Part shown: positions 62,983-64,000 of the stretch, piece by piece
Numbering within the stretch: the first letter of the stretch is position 1
Layout: the number at the start of each line of letters is the position of its first letter
Source of the DNA: Microbacterium sp. LWO14-1.2
GTDB lineage: Bacteria; Actinomycetota; Actinomycetes; Actinomycetales; Microbacteriaceae
Assembly (NCBI RefSeq): GCF_038397715.1
Contig: NZ_CP151633.1
Span: forward strand, 2,604,001 to 2,668,000
Length of the DNA stretch: 64,000 bases
Direction: 5' to 3'
Notes under the pieces: generated by a model
What the model saw: the letters and a program-made list of their open reading frames with translations, nothing else
Database searches by the model: none
Told to the model about the DNA's origin: nothing
Position numbers and translations under genes: made by a program

Positions 62983-64000
62983 ATGAAGCTCGCACCGCAC
63001 CTGCACCGCCTGGGCAACGACATCGTCGCCTCCTACCTGATCGACCTGCCGGAGGGCATCACTCTCGTCGACGCCGGGATGCCGGGGCACTGGCGCGACC
63101 TGCAGCGCGAGCTCGCGGAGATCGGCCGACCTCTGGCCGACGTCCGCGGCGTCGTGCTGACCCACGGCGACAGCGACCACATCGGGTTCGCCGAGCGGCT
63201 GCGCCGCGAAGCGGGGGTGCCGATCCACGTCCACGCCGCCGACGCGCATCGCGTCCGCACGGGCGAGAAGCCCAAGACCGCGATGGGCCCGTCGCGCCTC
63301 GGACCGATGCTCGGATTCCTCGCGTACGGCATCCGCCAGCGCGCGCTGCGCACGCCGCCCGTGACCGAGGTGGTGGAGGTCGCCGACGGCGACGTGCTGG
63401 AGCTCCCAGGAGCGCCCGTGATCATCGGGATGCCGGGGCACTCGCCGGGCAGCGTTGCGGTCCACGTGCCGGCCGTCGACGCGGTGTTCGTCGGCGACGC
63501 GTTGACGACGCGTCACGTGCTGACCGGACGCGACGGGGCGCAGCCGGCGCCGTTCACCGATGAGCCGGAGCGCGCGCTGGCGTCGCTCGACCGGCTCGCC
63601 GCCGTTCCGGCATCCTGGGTCCTGCCCGGCCACGGCGCGCCCTGGCGAGGCACCCCGGCCGACATCGCGAAGGCCGTGCGCGCGGCCGCCTGGCGCCGCG
63701 CGGGACCCGCGTCAGCGGTCGGCGAGCACCGAGGCCGTGTCGCGGACCGTCAGCTGGGGCGGATACAGACCCATGACGTGCAGGGCGGCGGCGTGGTTCT
63801 CGGCCGTCGATCCGGCGCACGCGTCGGCGGCGATGGTCACGCGGGCGCCGGCATCCGCTGCGGCGAGGGCGGTCGAGATCACGCAGCAGTCGGTCGACAC
63901 CCCGGCGAGCACGACGTGCGCGCCTCGCCCGACCACGGCCTCGATGGCGTCTCCCCACTTGCCGAACGTCGGCAGGTCGACGGTCGGATGCGGCGACAGG
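62983..64000 (+). CDS. MBL-fold metallo-hydrolase, reading frame open to the window end
   Basis: A metallo-beta-lactamase-fold hydrolase: GITLVDAGMPGHWRDLQREL near 25, metal motif VVLTHGDSDHIGF (His61, Asp63, Asp65, His66, so Asp replaces the usual second His), GMPGHSPGSVAVHV (His), VFVGDAL (Asp) and VLPGHGAPW (His). The natural domain ends near 63710, but the frame has no stop up to base 64000 and so runs antisense over the cysteine hydrolase. ATG 62983 follows GAAGGGA. Either the stop lies beyond the window or it was lost. Confidence 0.85.
   Translation, partial: MKLAPHLHRLGNDIVASYLIDLPEGITLVDAGMPGHWRDLQRELAEIGRPLADVRGVVLTHGDSDHIGFAERLRREAGVPIHVHAADAHRVRTGEKPKTAMGPSRLGPMLGFLAYGIRQRALRTPPVTEVVEVADGDVLELPGAPVIIGMPGHSPGSVAVHVPAVDAVFVGDALTTRHVLTGRDGAQPAPFTDEPERALASLDRLAAVPASWVLPGHGAPWRGTPADIAKAVRAAAWRRAGPASAVGEHRGRVADRQLGRIQTHDVQGGGVVLGRRSGARVGGDGHAGAGIRCGEGGRDHAAVGRHPGEHDVRASPDHGLDGVSPLAERRQVDGRMRRQ
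63712..64000 (-). CDS. cysteine hydrolase (isochorismatase family), C-terminal part
   Basis: About 95 residues visible, entering from the right edge. TFGKWGDAIEAVVGRGAHVV is followed by VLAGVSTDCCVISTALAAAD, where the first Cys after Asp is the nucleophile of isochorismatase-like hydrolases, and by the oxyanion-hole type RVTIAADACAGSTAENHAAA. It ends with SVLADR and TGA at 63712-63714. The gene's start lies beyond the window. It is overlapped antisense by the MBL-fold frame. Confidence 0.9.
   Translation of the reverse strand, partial: LSPHPTVDLPTFGKWGDAIEAVVGRGAHVVLAGVSTDCCVISTALAAADAGARVTIAADACAGSTAENHAAALHVMGLYPPQLTVRDTASVLADR

Noticed and set aside
1..64000. tRNA, rRNA, riboswitch, prophage, toxin-antitoxin or defence system
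   Set aside because: I looked for conserved stems, integrases, terminases, restriction and toxin motifs and found none that I can support.

Overview
The window is a GC-rich chromosomal segment of an actinobacterium, most likely a Microbacteriaceae member such as Microbacterium. The reasons are the very high GC content, the frequent gcatcc/ggatgcc codon pairs, many 4-bp ATGA/GTGA gene overlaps, a DUF222-HNH gene, a sortase-E type LAxTG surface protein and start codons placed directly behind -10 boxes. The genus is inferred from style, not from a marker gene. I see no rRNA, tRNA, phage, transposase or CRISPR.

1-14.5 kb is a plant-glycan locus. A LacI-type regulator (cut by the window edge) and a seven-gene minus-strand operon (sugar ABC importer without ATPase, SDR dehydrogenase, mannonate-dehydratase-like enolase-superfamily enzyme, DUF4038 apiosidase-like hydrolase, mutarotase-like protein) stand opposite a sortase-anchored glycosidase and a GH78 rhamnosidase. 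Three similar LacI-type operators (at the regulator start and in front of both operons) tie them together.

14.6-25.9 kb holds exporters and their local regulators: a DHA2 pump; a TetR/EamA pair sharing one operator with two apparently leaderless divergent promoters; a Zur-box region with a zinc-free L36 paralogue and a CobW-like protein lacking its P-loop; MFS pumps, an acetyltransferase-TetR pair, a DHA2 pump with two MarR genes and doublet operators; and an old yellow enzyme.

26-44.6 kb is mixed housekeeping and stress: a ChaA-type antiporter, DUF222-HNH protein, zinc alcohol dehydrogenase, SRPBCC protein, CYP152-type P450, CDF transporter coupled to a solute-binding-like lipoprotein, an unassigned three-gene membrane-anchored operon, GH114-like lipoprotein, CPBP protease, truncated DUF899 gene, MFS pump, carboxylate-amine ligase, CsbD, a Cys/Met-rich copper-storage-like protein, and an FBP (EF-G-binding) gene with a possible leader peptide.

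44.7-64 kb is catabolic: a tryptophan-kynurenine operon (dioxygenase, amidohydrolase, kynureninase, PaaX); an amino-sugar locus (ABC importer, HutC-type GntR, NanE, BadF-type kinase) with two operators; a GCS2-like ligase; an amidase-agmatine deiminase / TetR-PLP decarboxylase locus that could run arginine to putrescine; an alpha/beta hydrolase; a TetR/MBL-fold pair; and the end of a cysteine hydrolase. A short dispersed repeat has inserted four times, once in frame inside the amidohydrolase and once supplying the stop codon of agmatine deiminase.
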